Below, piece by piece: positions 1 through 7,461 of a stretch of 64,000 nucleotides of DNA. Location of the stretch: NCBI GenBank assembly GCA_964407925.1, contig CAYOXM010000003.1, forward strand, positions 43,244-107,243, in the 5' to 3' direction. The translations under genes were made by a program, and so were the position numbers. Origin of the DNA: CAYOXM01 sp964407925 (GTDB lineage: Bacteria; Patescibacteriota; Patescibacteriia; SG8-24). How positions within the stretch are numbered: position 1 is the first letter of the stretch; every line of letters starts with the position of its first letter. The notes beneath the pieces were generated by a model. That model was not told where the DNA came from. It was given only the letters and a program-made list of their open reading frames with translations, and searched no databases.

Positions 1-973
1 TGACGAACATGTTTTCCGGCCCTTCGAGCGCGCCGAATCCGGAACCGCTCGGGACTTCCTCGATGCCGACACGGACGGCATCCGGCGTGAGCGTGGCAAG
101 GTAGCGCAGGGCATGCCCGCGCCTCGCCGCGGACTTCACGCGCTCGTCGAATTCGCGGCCGTGCTCGGAGAGGCCGTCGAGGAAGGCGTCCGCGCCGCCT
201 TCGCGAAGCGCTTCGGGAACCAGGCTTTCTGCCGTAACGCTCTCAAGATCGATGCGGTGACCCAGCAAGCGCGCAAGGATGAGCGCCTTGCGGCACACGT
301 CCGCGCCGGACAGGTCCTCGCGCGGGTCAGGTTCGGTGTACCCGCGCGTCTTCGCGTCACGAACGGCGAGCGCGAACGGGACGCCCTTGCCGCACTCCGC
401 GAAAAGGTGGCCGAGCGTCCCCGACATCGCCGCGCGGACCTCGATGACGGCGTCGCCGGAAAGGAGCATGTCACGGAGCGTGCTGACGACGGGGAGCCCC
501 GCCCCGACGGTTGATTCGTAGCGGTAGGCGGGACCGTTCGGGTCGGCCTGCGCGGCCACGATGGCGTCGTACTGGATGAGCGGCGCGGTGAGCGGCTTCT
601 TGTTCGCGCTGATCACGTGCCAGCCGCGGCGGAGCCAGGTCGCGTGCGCCTCGTGGTTCCTTTCGGCGGTCATGTCGACGACGACCTGCCCCTCGGCATC
701 CATGCCGGCGACGCTCGCGGTCACGTCGTCCCAACTGCCTGATCCGGCGCCGGCAGGACGGAGTTCGAACCGCGCTCGCCCCTCGGCGATGCCGTTCAGG
801 TCGAACACGGGAATCCCCTGCGGGATGTAAATCGCGGTCGTCCTGCCGACGATGCCCGTGACGCGGATATCGACGCCGCGGCGCAGGAACGCCTCATGCG
901 TTTCCGCGATCTGCCGGATGAACGCGCGACCGACGTTGCCTTTGCCGATGATGACGACGGGTATCACGCGCAT
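1..973 (-). CDS. hom: Homoserine dehydrogenase, 3' end cut by window edge
   Basis: Catalyses NAD(P)H-dependent reduction of aspartate semialdehyde to homoserine, the branch point to threonine and methionine. At least 324 residues are readable without a stop. The N-terminal Rossmann motif GKGNVGR is at residues 10-16. Family blocks follow: VVVDMTAERNHEA, HVISANKKPLT, and YESTVGAGLPVV with LLSGD and SGTLGHLF. The ATG overlaps the aspartokinase stop by 10 bases, so the two are translationally coupled and sit under the threonine attenuator. Whether a C-terminal ACT domain exists cannot be seen. Function is secure from motifs and context. Confidence 0.95.
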   Translation of the reverse strand, partial: MRVIPVVIIGKGNVGRAFIRQIAETHEAFLRRGVDIRVTGIVGRTTAIYIPQGIPVFDLNGIAEGRARFELRPAGAGSGSWDDVTASVAGMDAEGQVVVDMTAERNHEAHATWLRRGWHVISANKKPLTAPLIQYDAIVAAQADPNGPAYRYESTVGAGLPVVSTLRDMLLSGDAVIEVRAAMSGTLGHLFAECGKGVPFALAVRDAKTRGYTEPDPREDLSGADVCRKALILARLLGHRIDLESVTAESLVPEALREGGADAFLDGLSEHGREFDERVKSAARRGHALRYLATLTPDAVRVGIEEVPSGSGFGALEGPENMFV

Positions 974-2370
974 ACGGGAAGGGATAATGCATGAAGGGCG
1001 AAGGCCTCGTGCGCGGCGCGCACGGCGGCGTCGGCTTGCGATTCGCGGACGACGAAGGAGATGTTGCGCTCAGACGACCCTTGGGCGATGGCCAGCACGT
1101 TCACGCCCGCGGCCGCGACTGCGGTGAACAGGCGTCCCGCGACGCCCGGCGAACCGCGCATCCCCTCGCCGACGATGGCGACCGCGGCGACGCGCCCCTC
1201 GACCGCGATGCGGTCGACGAGCCGCGCCTCGAGGTGCTCGCGCAAGTCGCGATCGAGCGCGGCGGCGAACGCGGCCGCGGAATCGCGCCCGACGAGGAGG
1301 CAGATGTTCTGCTCGGACGACGACTGACTGAACATCACGATGTTCACGCGCTCCCGACCGGCGACCCGGAAGACGTGCGCCGCGAAGCCGGCGATGCCGA
1401 CCATCCCGCGCCCCTCGACCGTCACCATGGCGAGGCCTTTCGCCGCGGTGACGACCTTCACGCCATGCGGCGCGGTGGACGTGCGGCTCCCGATCGCGGT
1501 GCCGGGGGCGTCGGGCCGGAAGGTGTTGCGCATCCTGATGGGAATGCCGGCCTCGACCGCGGGAATCATCGTCTTCGGGTGGAGCACCTTCGCGCCGAAG
1601 TAGGACATCTCGGCGGCTTCGTCGTAACTGATGTCAGAAATGAGCGCGGCGTTCGGGATTATGGCGGGGTCGGCGGTCATCACGCCGTCGACCTCCTTCC
1701 ATATCCAGATTTCCTTCGCGGCGAGGCCGGCCGCGACGATGGCGACGCTGTAGTCCGAACCGCCGCGACCCAGCGTCGTCGTGACGCCCTTGGGCGTGGC
1801 ACCGATGAATCCGGTGACGACGGGAACGACGGCTTTCTCCACGAGCGGCGCGAGGACGTCGCGAACCTTGCCGTACGTCCGCTTGAAATCCACGTTCGCC
1901 GCGCCGAACCGGTCATCGGTCTCGATCAGGCCGCGACTGTCGACGGCGACAGCGGCGATGCCACGCGCCACGAGCGCCGCCGTGACGACGGGCGCGCTCA
2001 TCCGCTCGCCGAAGGAGACGACGGCGTCCGACGCGCGGTCGTCGAGCGTTCCGGCTTCGGCGACGGCACGGAGCGTCGACGCGAGTTCGCCCGCGAGCGT
2101 GCGGACCGCGTCGAGCGCAGAAACGTTTTCGCCGAATGCCGCGAGCGCCGACTCGTGCCGCGCAAGGATTGATGCGGCGCCCGCCTCCGCGCCAGCAGCG
2201 TCGCCCTTCGCGGCGAGCGCGGCGAGTCCGAGCAACTCGTCCGTCACGCCGCGTAGAGCGGACACGACGAGGACGGGGCGGACGTCACGGTACCGTGCGA
2301 CGATGTCCGCGACCTGCGTGATGGCGTCGGCCGTGCCGACGGAGCTGCCGCCGAATTTCATGACGATCAT
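964..2370 (-). CDS. lysC: Aspartokinase (monofunctional, two ACT domains)
   Basis: Phosphorylates aspartate, the first step of the Thr/Met/Lys pathway. It has 468 residues, normal for a monofunctional aspartokinase. The kinase domain has KFGGSSVG (5-12), SFGERMSA (119-126), GRGGSDYS (201-208) and KVLHPKTM (261-268). Two ACT domains fill roughly 312-468, with the SSEQNI and SSERNI signatures typical of allosteric aspartokinases. It is first gene of an operon with homoserine dehydrogenase, equivalent to E. coli ThrA split in two. No Shine-Dalgarno is visible; the start lies just after a 15/16-bp hairpin. The threonine leader upstream suggests a threonine-controlled isozyme; the symbol is by family only. 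Confidence 0.96.
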   Translation of the reverse strand: MIVMKFGGSSVGTADAITQVADIVARYRDVRPVLVVSALRGVTDELLGLAALAAKGDAAGAEAGAASILARHESALAAFGENVSALDAVRTLAGELASTLRAVAEAGTLDDRASDAVVSFGERMSAPVVTAALVARGIAAVAVDSRGLIETDDRFGAANVDFKRTYGKVRDVLAPLVEKAVVPVVTGFIGATPKGVTTTLGRGGSDYSVAIVAAGLAAKEIWIWKEVDGVMTADPAIIPNAALISDISYDEAAEMSYFGAKVLHPKTMIPAVEAGIPIRMRNTFRPDAPGTAIGSRTSTAPHGVKVVTAAKGLAMVTVEGRGMVGIAGFAAHVFRVAGRERVNIVMFSQSSSEQNICLLVGRDSAAAFAAALDRDLREHLEARLVDRIAVEGRVAAVAIVGEGMRGSPGVAGRLFTAVAAAGVNVLAIAQGSSERNISFVVRESQADAAVRAAHEAFALHALSLPVCA

Positions 2371-2383
2371 ATGTCGAGAGTGT

Positions 2384-2452
2384 GAAAGGTTGGGAGGTCA
2401 TGAGGCCGAGAGACGCTCTCAACCTTTAAACCTTTTGACCTCTCAACCTTTT
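2384..2452 (-). promoter_or_regulatory. Second hairpin between attenuator and aspartokinase start
   Basis: Bases 2385-2400 and 2436-2451 are inverted repeats matching at 15 of 16 positions, with a smaller GAGAG/CTCTC hairpin inside the loop. The AAAGGTTGAGAG motif also occurs twice in direct orientation. In the read-through mRNA this stem ends 14 bases before the aspartokinase ATG, which lacks a ribosome site. It could influence translation or RNA stability; that role is inferred. Confidence 0.5.
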
Positions 2453-2477
2453 AAAAAGCCCGCCTTCGCGTGGCGGG
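2453..2477 (-). terminator. Attenuator terminator of the threonine operon
   Basis: In the minus-strand RNA, CCCGCC (2477-2472), a 7-base loop and GGCGGG (2464-2459) are followed by CTTTTT. The same CCCGCC can instead pair with the GGCGGG that overlaps the end and stop codon of the leader peptide (about 2517-2522). These two mutually exclusive 6-GC-pair stems form the classical antiterminator/terminator choice. Confidence 0.88.
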
Positions 2478-2512
2478 TGTCTGTCTCGCGTGCGTGTTCT
2501 CGCAGCAGCGAC

Positions 2513-2578
2513 CTACCCCGCCGAACAAGTCGTCGTGGTCGTGGTCGTCGTCGTCGTCGTGACAAACGCGGTGGCCAT
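2513..2578 (-). CDS. thrL: Threonine operon leader peptide (11 consecutive Thr)
   Basis: A 21-residue peptide: MATAFV, eleven Thr codons in a row (2560-2528), then CSAG and TAG. E. coli ThrL is also 21 residues but mixes Thr and Ile. Here only Thr is sensed. The peptide is followed by an alternative RNA stem pair and a rho-independent terminator, then aspartokinase and homoserine dehydrogenase. Expected mechanism: with charged tRNA-Thr scarce, the ribosome stalls on Thr codons, leaving the GGCGGG near the stop free to capture CCCGCC, so the terminator does not form. With ample Thr the ribosome covers that segment and transcription stops. Confidence 0.9.
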   Translation of the reverse strand: MATAFVTTTTTTTTTTTCSAG

Positions 2579-2591
2579 AATGATGGGAGAT

Positions 2592-2619
2592 AGCGTAACA
2601 CGCTTCCCCGTCGCGTCAA
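2592..2619 (-). promoter_or_regulatory. Promoter of the threonine attenuator operon
   Basis: TTGACG (2619-2614), 16-bp spacer, then TG-T-TACGCT with the -10 hexamer at 2597-2592. Transcription would begin only about 7 bases before the leader ATG at 2578, giving an almost leaderless leader-peptide mRNA. Confidence 0.75.
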
Positions 2620-2628
2620 ACGACAGAC

Positions 2629-2664
2629 TTATCCACACCGGGGACAGTCCCCCGGTGTGGATAA
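2629..2664. repeat. 15-bp perfect inverted repeat ending in DnaA-box sequences
   Basis: Arms 2629-2643 and 2650-2664 are perfect inverted repeats around a 6-base loop. Each arm begins with TTATCCACA, identical to the DnaA-box consensus, in opposite orientation. There is no T-run on either side, so it is not a standard terminator. It sits between the terminator of the M15-like gene and the threonine promoter. Confidence 0.8.
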
Positions 2665-2690
2665 AAAATGACCCGCCGGACAGGCGGGTC
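2663..2690 (-). terminator. Terminator of the M15-like gene
   Basis: GACCCGCC (2690-2683 read on minus) pairs with GGCGGGTC (2677-2670), followed by ATTTTTT on the minus strand. Confidence 0.85.
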
Positions 2691-2694
2691 GTCG

Positions 2695-3354
2695 TCATTT
2701 CTTCGCCGCGTAGTCGGGGCGGACCATGACGTGGAAGCAGAGCGCTCCCCACTTCTCCTCGGTCGCCTGAATGAGGCCGCGCCGTTCCAAGTCGGCGAGC
2801 TTCCTGCGGAGCCACGCCTGGACCGCCGGTGGCATGTCCTTCGTCGAGATGTCGACGGTGGATCCGGTGAGGTGCGACGACCGCTTCTGCGGCGTCACGC
2901 CGCTCGCCGCGACCGCGGTGCGCCTGCGGAGCTTCTTCTGATACTCCTCGGTACGCGAGAGCGAGGTGACGCGGAGTTTCGCCCCCGCCGGCATCGCCAC
3001 GTCGGCCGCGAGGTCGTGGAGAAACTCCTTCACCCATGGACGGGCGTGCGCGTAGAGCGCCGCGTTGTCCGGATCGAGCTCGCCGAGCTGCGAGTCGACC
3101 GTGACGGGACCGTCGTCCTTGATCGGGACGAGACGCCCGTCCTTCATGTGGTCGCGAATCTCGTCGAGATTCCTGAAGCGCGCGAGGCCGAACTCGTCGG
3201 CGACGCGATTTTCCTCCGCGAGCGCTGACGGCGATCCCGCGAGGACCGAGGCGTCGCTTGCCGGAGCGGGCGGCCGTTTCTTCTTGGGGCGCGCGTCGGC
3301 ATCGGGGGCGGCGAGGAGGACGATGACAAAGAACGCGTGTGCGGGAACGCGCAT
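2695..3354 (-). CDS. Secreted DUF5715 / M15-like peptidase-fold protein
   Basis: A 219-residue exported protein with an N-terminal hydrophobic signal (first ~20 residues, ending near DADA). The C-terminal half has SSHLTGSTVDIS and CFHVMVRP, giving the H...D...H spacing of D-Ala-D-Ala carboxypeptidase-like (M15) zinc sites, as in the DUF5715 family. RVTSLSRT before it fits the same fold. It may trim peptidoglycan peptides in the envelope, an inference from the fold. A GAAAGGA ribosome site precedes the ATG. It is monocistronic, with its own promoter and terminator. Confidence 0.75.
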   Translation of the reverse strand: MRVPAHAFFVIVLLAAPDADARPKKKRPPAPASDASVLAGSPSALAEENRVADEFGLARFRNLDEIRDHMKDGRLVPIKDDGPVTVDSQLGELDPDNAALYAHARPWVKEFLHDLAADVAMPAGAKLRVTSLSRTEEYQKKLRRRTAVAASGVTPQKRSSHLTGSTVDISTKDMPPAVQAWLRRKLADLERRGLIQATEEKWGALCFHVMVRPDYAAKK

Positions 3355-3387
3355 GGCGGAAAATCCTTTCGCGCAGGGCGCACGGTC

Positions 3388-3416
3388 ACGGTACGGCCGC
3401 GTCGACGGACCGTCAA
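3388..3416 (-). promoter_or_regulatory. Promoter of the M15-like gene
   Basis: TTGACG (3416-3411), 17-bp spacer, TACCGT (3393-3388). Confidence 0.7.
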
Positions 3417-3457
3417 CGCCGTGCTATGCTCAAGCCGTACTCATCATCACTACGCCT

Positions 3458-3781
3458 ATGGGAACCAAAAAGAGTTTCGTCAAGGGCCTCGCTGCCGGCG
3501 CGGTGCTCGGCGCCGTGGCGGCGCTCCTGCACGGCATGCAAGACAAGGGCAAGAAGACGGCAGACATCGAACGTGCGGCGATGCGCATCAAGGACAAGGT
3601 CGCGGCGCACGCGAAGAAGCTCGGCAAACTCACGAAATCCGCCTACGGAACGATCGTCGACACCACGGTCGCGGAGTACCGCGGCGTGAAAGCGCTTTCC
3701 GAATCCGAGCTCAAGGAGCTGAAGGCCGAACTCAAGGCAGGCTGGACCGACGTCCAAGCGATGCTCAAACGGAAAAAGTAA
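3458..3781 (+). CDS. YtxH-like small membrane-anchored protein
   Basis: 107 residues. A Gly/Ala-rich hydrophobic segment (GLAAGAVLGAVAALLHG, about 9-25) is followed by a charged, helix-forming Lys/Glu-rich tail, the layout of YtxH-family stress-associated proteins. No catalytic motif is present. A TATGCT -10 box lies about 30 bases upstream. The ATG was chosen because residues before it lack coding character. Role unknown; probably a single-pass inner-membrane protein. Confidence 0.65.
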   Translation: MGTKKSFVKGLAAGAVLGAVAALLHGMQDKGKKTADIERAAMRIKDKVAAHAKKLGKLTKSAYGTIVDTTVAEYRGVKALSESELKELKAELKAGWTDVQAMLKRKK

Positions 3782-3786
3782 GACGC

Positions 3787-3816
3787 AAAAAAAGCCCGCC
3801 GTTGCGGGCTTTTTTC
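3787..3816. terminator. Bidirectional terminator
   Basis: AGCCCGC/GCGGGCT stem with A-run before and T-run after; serves the YtxH-like gene on plus and the CCA-adding enzyme on minus. Confidence 0.9.
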
Positions 3817-5314
3817 AATGCGCGCCCTTCAGGAAATCACGCGCCTCTTCCACTGACGTGACTTCGCCGCTCAGCTGCGCCTCCTTGAGCGCCTCGAGCA
3901 GCCGACCGACGTCGGGCCCGGCCTCCATGCCGGTGATGGCCATCACGTCCTGACCGGAGGCGAGCTTCGGCGGCGCGCCGCGGCCGCCGGTCTGCCGGTC
4001 GAGCGCGGCAAGCGCCGACAGGAGCCGGCGGAGGCCGGACAGGTCGGACGTGCCGTCCGGCCGCAGGCTCGCCACGGCATCGGCATACGCGAGGTGCAGG
4101 AGCCGGCGGCCTGCGGCGCGATCGGAAAGGAAATGCTTCACGAGCGTGGTGCGGCGCACCTCGTGCACGTTCACCGAATTGGGCAGGAGGTGCATCTTCA
4201 CGAGCCAGGCGACCCGTTCGGGACTCACGCCGGCGCTGGCCAAATGCAGCCGTTCGGCGACCTGCCGCGCGACCAGCGCACCGGCCTCGGCGTGACCGTA
4301 AAAAGTGATGCGATCCGCGCCGTGCGCGGCGGTTTGCGGTTTCGCGACGTCGTGCAGGAGCAGCGCGATCGCCGTTTCCGCGTCAGGCGTCTCGCCGGGA
4401 AAGAGTTCCCCGAACTCGGGGCCGGCGAGCTTGCCGAGAGCGAGGCGCGTGTGCGCCCAGACGTCGCCTTCCGAATGCTGCCCGGGCGACTGCGCGCACT
4501 TGGCGAGCGGAACCAGTTCGGGAACCAGCCGGAACAGCGCGCCGCTCCCCTCGAGAAGCTCGAGCGCGTGTGCAGGATCCGCGGCGAAAGCCTTCGTCAC
4601 TTCCTTCGCCACCGTCTCGAACGGTACGACCCGCTCGTGCCCGCCGCCGTCGACGGGCCTCGTCTCGTCGAGGCGCGGCATGAGCCGGAGCATCGCCTCC
4701 CACGTGTCATGCTCGATGCCGAAACCGAGCTGGCAGGCGAAACGGATGCCGCGAAGCATGCGCGAATAGTCCTCGGCGAACCGCTCCGCCGGATTCCGTA
4801 CGGCGCGCATCAGGCCGTCCCGAAGATCGCCGACGCCGCCGAACGGATCGAGCAACGTACCCGTCCCGAGATCGAGCGCAAGCGCGTTGACCGTGAAATC
4901 GCGGCGGGACAGGTCGGCTTCCATCGCCAGATCCGGATCCGCCTGCACCGTGAAATCGCGGTACCCGCCGCTGCCGCCCGCGCGCTCGGTGCGCGGCCAG
5001 GCGATGTCGACCTCCGCGGCGACGCCCTCCGGCCGGAACTTCAGCACGCCGAAATGCCGCCCGACGAAACTCACCTGCCCGCGCTCCCCGAGCGCCTCGG
5101 CTATCTCCCGGAGCGACGCCTTCCGCACCACGACGTCAAAATCCTTCACCGGCCGGCCGAGCAGCCCGTCACGCACCGCGCCGCCGACGACGTGCCACTC
5201 CGCGTCCGGAAACTCGTCACGCAGCTCGGCAACGAACGCGAGGGCGGGTTCCATGACGAACGCGTCGGCGAGCGCGGCGGCCTTCTTGGCCATGTCCCGA
5301 GTGATGACTGCCAT
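3815..5314 (-). CDS. cca: CCA-adding tRNA nucleotidyltransferase with HD domain
   Basis: Builds or repairs the 3' CCA of tRNA. It has 499 residues: the class II head has GGAVRDGLLGR with DFDVVV (catalytic aspartates), RRDFTVNALA and AEDYSRMLRGIRFACQLGF; the C-terminal half carries an HD phosphohydrolase domain with LLLHDVAKP. I chose the start at MAVITRD because a TACACT -10 box lies only about 8 bases upstream, implying a leaderless mRNA; an in-frame upstream extension would run through the divergent zur promoter. Only the A-versus-CCA specificity is not proven by sequence. Confidence 0.93.
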   Translation of the reverse strand: MAVITRDMAKKAAALADAFVMEPALAFVAELRDEFPDAEWHVVGGAVRDGLLGRPVKDFDVVVRKASLREIAEALGERGQVSFVGRHFGVLKFRPEGVAAEVDIAWPRTERAGGSGGYRDFTVQADPDLAMEADLSRRDFTVNALALDLGTGTLLDPFGGVGDLRDGLMRAVRNPAERFAEDYSRMLRGIRFACQLGFGIEHDTWEAMLRLMPRLDETRPVDGGGHERVVPFETVAKEVTKAFAADPAHALELLEGSGALFRLVPELVPLAKCAQSPGQHSEGDVWAHTRLALGKLAGPEFGELFPGETPDAETAIALLLHDVAKPQTAAHGADRITFYGHAEAGALVARQVAERLHLASAGVSPERVAWLVKMHLLPNSVNVHEVRRTTLVKHFLSDRAAGRRLLHLAYADAVASLRPDGTSDLSGLRRLLSALAALDRQTGGRGAPPKLASGQDVMAITGMEAGPDVGRLLEALKEAQLSGEVTSVEEARDFLKGAH

Positions 5315-5356
5315 ACCGCGAAAGTGTAGCAGTTTTCGCGCGCATTGGTGAGATGT

Positions 5357-5386
5357 TTGACAATTTGCAAACGGATTTGCAATAAT
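5357..5386 (+). promoter_or_regulatory. zur promoter with 7-4-7 dyad operator
   Basis: TTGACA (5357-5362), 18-bp spacer, AATAAT (5381-5386). Inside it lies a perfect dyad, TTGCAAA (5365-5371) - 4 bases - TTTGCAA (5376-5382), filling the spacer and touching the -10. This is where a Fur/Zur repressor would block polymerase; autoregulation by the adjacent Fur-family product is inferred. The -10 is 8 bases from the ATG, so the mRNA is leaderless. Confidence 0.75.
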
Positions 5387-5394
5387 CAACGCGT

Positions 5395-5757
5395 ATGCAC
5401 GCCTGCCCCGCCGACGAACTCATCGCGAATAACGGCCTCCGGCGTACGAAGGACCGTCACGCGCTCCTCGCGCTCTTCAGCGAAGGCCGCGCTTGGACCG
5501 CCGCGCAACTGCATCGGAAAATCCGCTCGGCGGACCTCTCGACCGTGTACCGGAACGTGAACGCGCTCGTCGCCAAGGGGATTCTCATCGAAACGCACGT
5601 GCACGGGCACGAAGCGTATTTCGAACTTGCCTCTCTCCCCCATCACGACCACCGCGTCTGTCCGAGCTGCGACGCCGCCGAATGCGTCCCCTGCCCGGGA
5701 AACCTGCCGAAAGAGCACCGTCTTGAGCTGCTCGGTACCTGCGCCGCGTGCGCCTGA
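5395..5757 (+). CDS. zur: Fur-family zinc-responsive repressor
   Basis: 120 residues, slightly short for Fur. The winged-helix signature STVYRNVNALVAKGI is present. The dimerisation/metal part has HHDHRVCPSC, CVPCP and a terminal CAAC, giving paired CxxC-type structural zinc ligands. It is the first gene of an operon with znuA, znuC and znuB, with only 4 bases to znuA. That context makes zinc (Zur), rather than iron, the likely effector. It would repress its own operon through the dyad in its promoter. Confidence 0.87.
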   Translation: MHACPADELIANNGLRRTKDRHALLALFSEGRAWTAAQLHRKIRSADLSTVYRNVNALVAKGILIETHVHGHEAYFELASLPHHDHRVCPSCDAAECVPCPGNLPKEHRLELLGTCAACA

Positions 5758-5761
5758 CCCC

Positions 5762-6682
5762 ATGAACCGACAAACGAAAACCCTCGCCGTTTTCATCACG
5801 TTGACTGCCGCCGCGGTCGCGCTCGTCGTCCTGTCGTCGCCGCGGACGCCGCCGCCCGCCGCGTCGCCGCGCCGCGTCGCCGCGACCGTCTTTCCGCTCT
5901 ATGACATCGTCCGCAACGTCGCGGGCGACGGCGTAACCGTATCGCTCGTGCTCCCGCCGGGCGGCGAGCCGCACTCGTTCGAGCCGACGCCGTCGACCGT
6001 ACGCGACGTCGCCGCCGCATCCGCCGTCTATGCCGTCGGCCACGGCATCGACGACTGGATCGACCGCGCGCTGACGGAGGGTTCGGCAGCAAAGGTCGTC
6101 GTCGACCGAGGCATCGCGTTGCGCGCCTCGCCCGAAACCGTCGCACTCGCCGAAGGAGAGGACGAGCACGGCCCGGAACCGGAAGACCCGCATTATTGGC
6201 TGACCGTCCCGAACGCGATGATCATCGCCGAAACGGTGGCGGACGATCTCGCCGCACGTTTCCCCGCGGACGCGGACGTTTTCCGCGCGAACCTCGCGCG
6301 GTATCGGACCGAACTCTCCGCGCTCGACGCCGACGTCCGTGCCATGCTCGACGCGGCGAAGAACAAGAACATCGTCACCTTCCACGACGCGTGGTATTAT
6401 TTCGCCGAAGAGTACGGCCTCCGGATCGCCGGCACGTTCGAACCGTCCCCGGGACGCGAACCGACGGCGCGCGGCCTCGCCACGCTCAAGGAAGCGATCG
6501 ACCGCAACCGCGTCCGTGCGCTCTACACGGAACCGCTGTTCAGCGACGCGGCGGTGACCGCTTTCGCCCGCGACGAAGGCGTCGTCCTCGCCGCGATCGA
6601 CGACATCGGCGGCGCGCCCGGCCGCGACACCTACGCGTCACTCATGCGCTACAATGCCGAAACCATCCGCGAAAACCAGTGA
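5762..6682 (+). CDS. znuA: Zinc ABC transporter substrate-binding protein
   Basis: 306 residues, cluster A-I metal-binding protein. An N-terminal hydrophobic segment (~8-25) anchors or exports it. Metal-ligand regions are GEPHSFEP, a short acidic/His loop (EDEHGPEPEDPHYW) in place of the long His-rich loop of ZnuA, and TFHDAWYYFAEEYGL, plus a late Asp-containing TEPLFSD region. The start is the ATG 4 bases after zur. It delivers Zn2+ (possibly Mn2+) to ZnuBC. The last 29 bases overlap the ATPase gene. Confidence 0.92.
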   Translation: MNRQTKTLAVFITLTAAAVALVVLSSPRTPPPAASPRRVAATVFPLYDIVRNVAGDGVTVSLVLPPGGEPHSFEPTPSTVRDVAAASAVYAVGHGIDDWIDRALTEGSAAKVVVDRGIALRASPETVALAEGEDEHGPEPEDPHYWLTVPNAMIIAETVADDLAARFPADADVFRANLARYRTELSALDADVRAMLDAAKNKNIVTFHDAWYYFAEEYGLRIAGTFEPSPGREPTARGLATLKEAIDRNRVRALYTEPLFSDAAVTAFARDEGVVLAAIDDIGGAPGRDTYASLMRYNAETIRENQ

Positions 6683-7460
6683 CCGCGCCGTGCCCGAACC
6701 GATTCCGGCGCTGTCCGTGAAGGACTGCACCGTGCGGTTCGGCGACGTGAACGTCCTCGACGGCGTCGGCTTTGACGTCGCGCAGGGAGAAATCGCCGCC
6801 ATCATCGGTCCCAACGGCTCCGGAAAGACGACGCTCCTCAAGACCGTCCTCGGGCTGGTGCAGCCGTCGGGCGGCGAAATCCGCGTATTCGGAAAGCACC
6901 TGCATGCAGTCCGCAACCTCATCGGCTACGTGCCGCAACGCTTCGACTTCGACCGCGACTTCCCGATCACCGTGCGCGAATTCATGGACCTCGCGCGCCA
7001 TCAGCACTGCCCCGCCTCGCGCATCCCCGAAAAAATCCGCGAAGTCGGCCTGCCCCACAAGGCGCTCGACGCGCGGCTGGGCTCGCTCTCGGGCGGACAA
7101 CTCCAGCGCGTGCTCATCGCGCAGGCCATCCTCAACAACCCCGCGATGCTCTTCCTCGACGAACCGTCGAGCGGCATCGACGTCGCGGGCGAAGCGACGT
7201 TCTACGAGCTCATCGAGCACCTGAACGTGGAGCACGACACCACAATCTTGCTCGTATCGCATGACATCGCGATGGTCGCGGGAATGGTCGACAACGTCAT
7301 CTGCGTGAACAAGAAGCTGCTCTGCTACGGACCGCCGCAGGACGCGCTGACCGTGCGCAAGATCACGGAGCTCTTCGGGCCGCAGCGGCTCTACGATCAC
7401 CCGCGGCACGAGGACCGGCACGACCACGGTTCGGGCCGCGCCCATGACCACGGCCACTGA
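6654..7460 (+). CDS. znuC: Zinc ABC transporter ATPase
   Basis: 268 residues. Walker A GPNGSGKTT, signature LSGGQLQRV, Walker B AMLFLDEP and the H-loop SHD are all present. The C-terminus ends in a His/Asp-rich tail (HPRHEDRHDHG...HDHGH) that could buffer zinc. The ATG at 6654 overlaps znuA; a GTG at 6690 is an alternative start that keeps the whole ATPase fold. It powers the adjacent permease. Confidence 0.93.
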   Translation: MPKPSAKTSDRAVPEPIPALSVKDCTVRFGDVNVLDGVGFDVAQGEIAAIIGPNGSGKTTLLKTVLGLVQPSGGEIRVFGKHLHAVRNLIGYVPQRFDFDRDFPITVREFMDLARHQHCPASRIPEKIREVGLPHKALDARLGSLSGGQLQRVLIAQAILNNPAMLFLDEPSSGIDVAGEATFYELIEHLNVEHDTTILLVSHDIAMVAGMVDNVICVNKKLLCYGPPQDALTVRKITELFGPQRLYDHPRHEDRHDHGSGRAHDHGH

Positions 7461-7461
7461 T

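Noticed and set aside
2531..2560. GTC/GAC trinucleotide run as a microsatellite
   Set aside because: It is explained by Thr codons (ACG, with ACC interruptions) of the leader peptide.
2629..2664. Replication origin
   Set aside because: Only one pair of DnaA boxes, no AT-rich unwinding region and no dnaA/dnaN/rpmH nearby.
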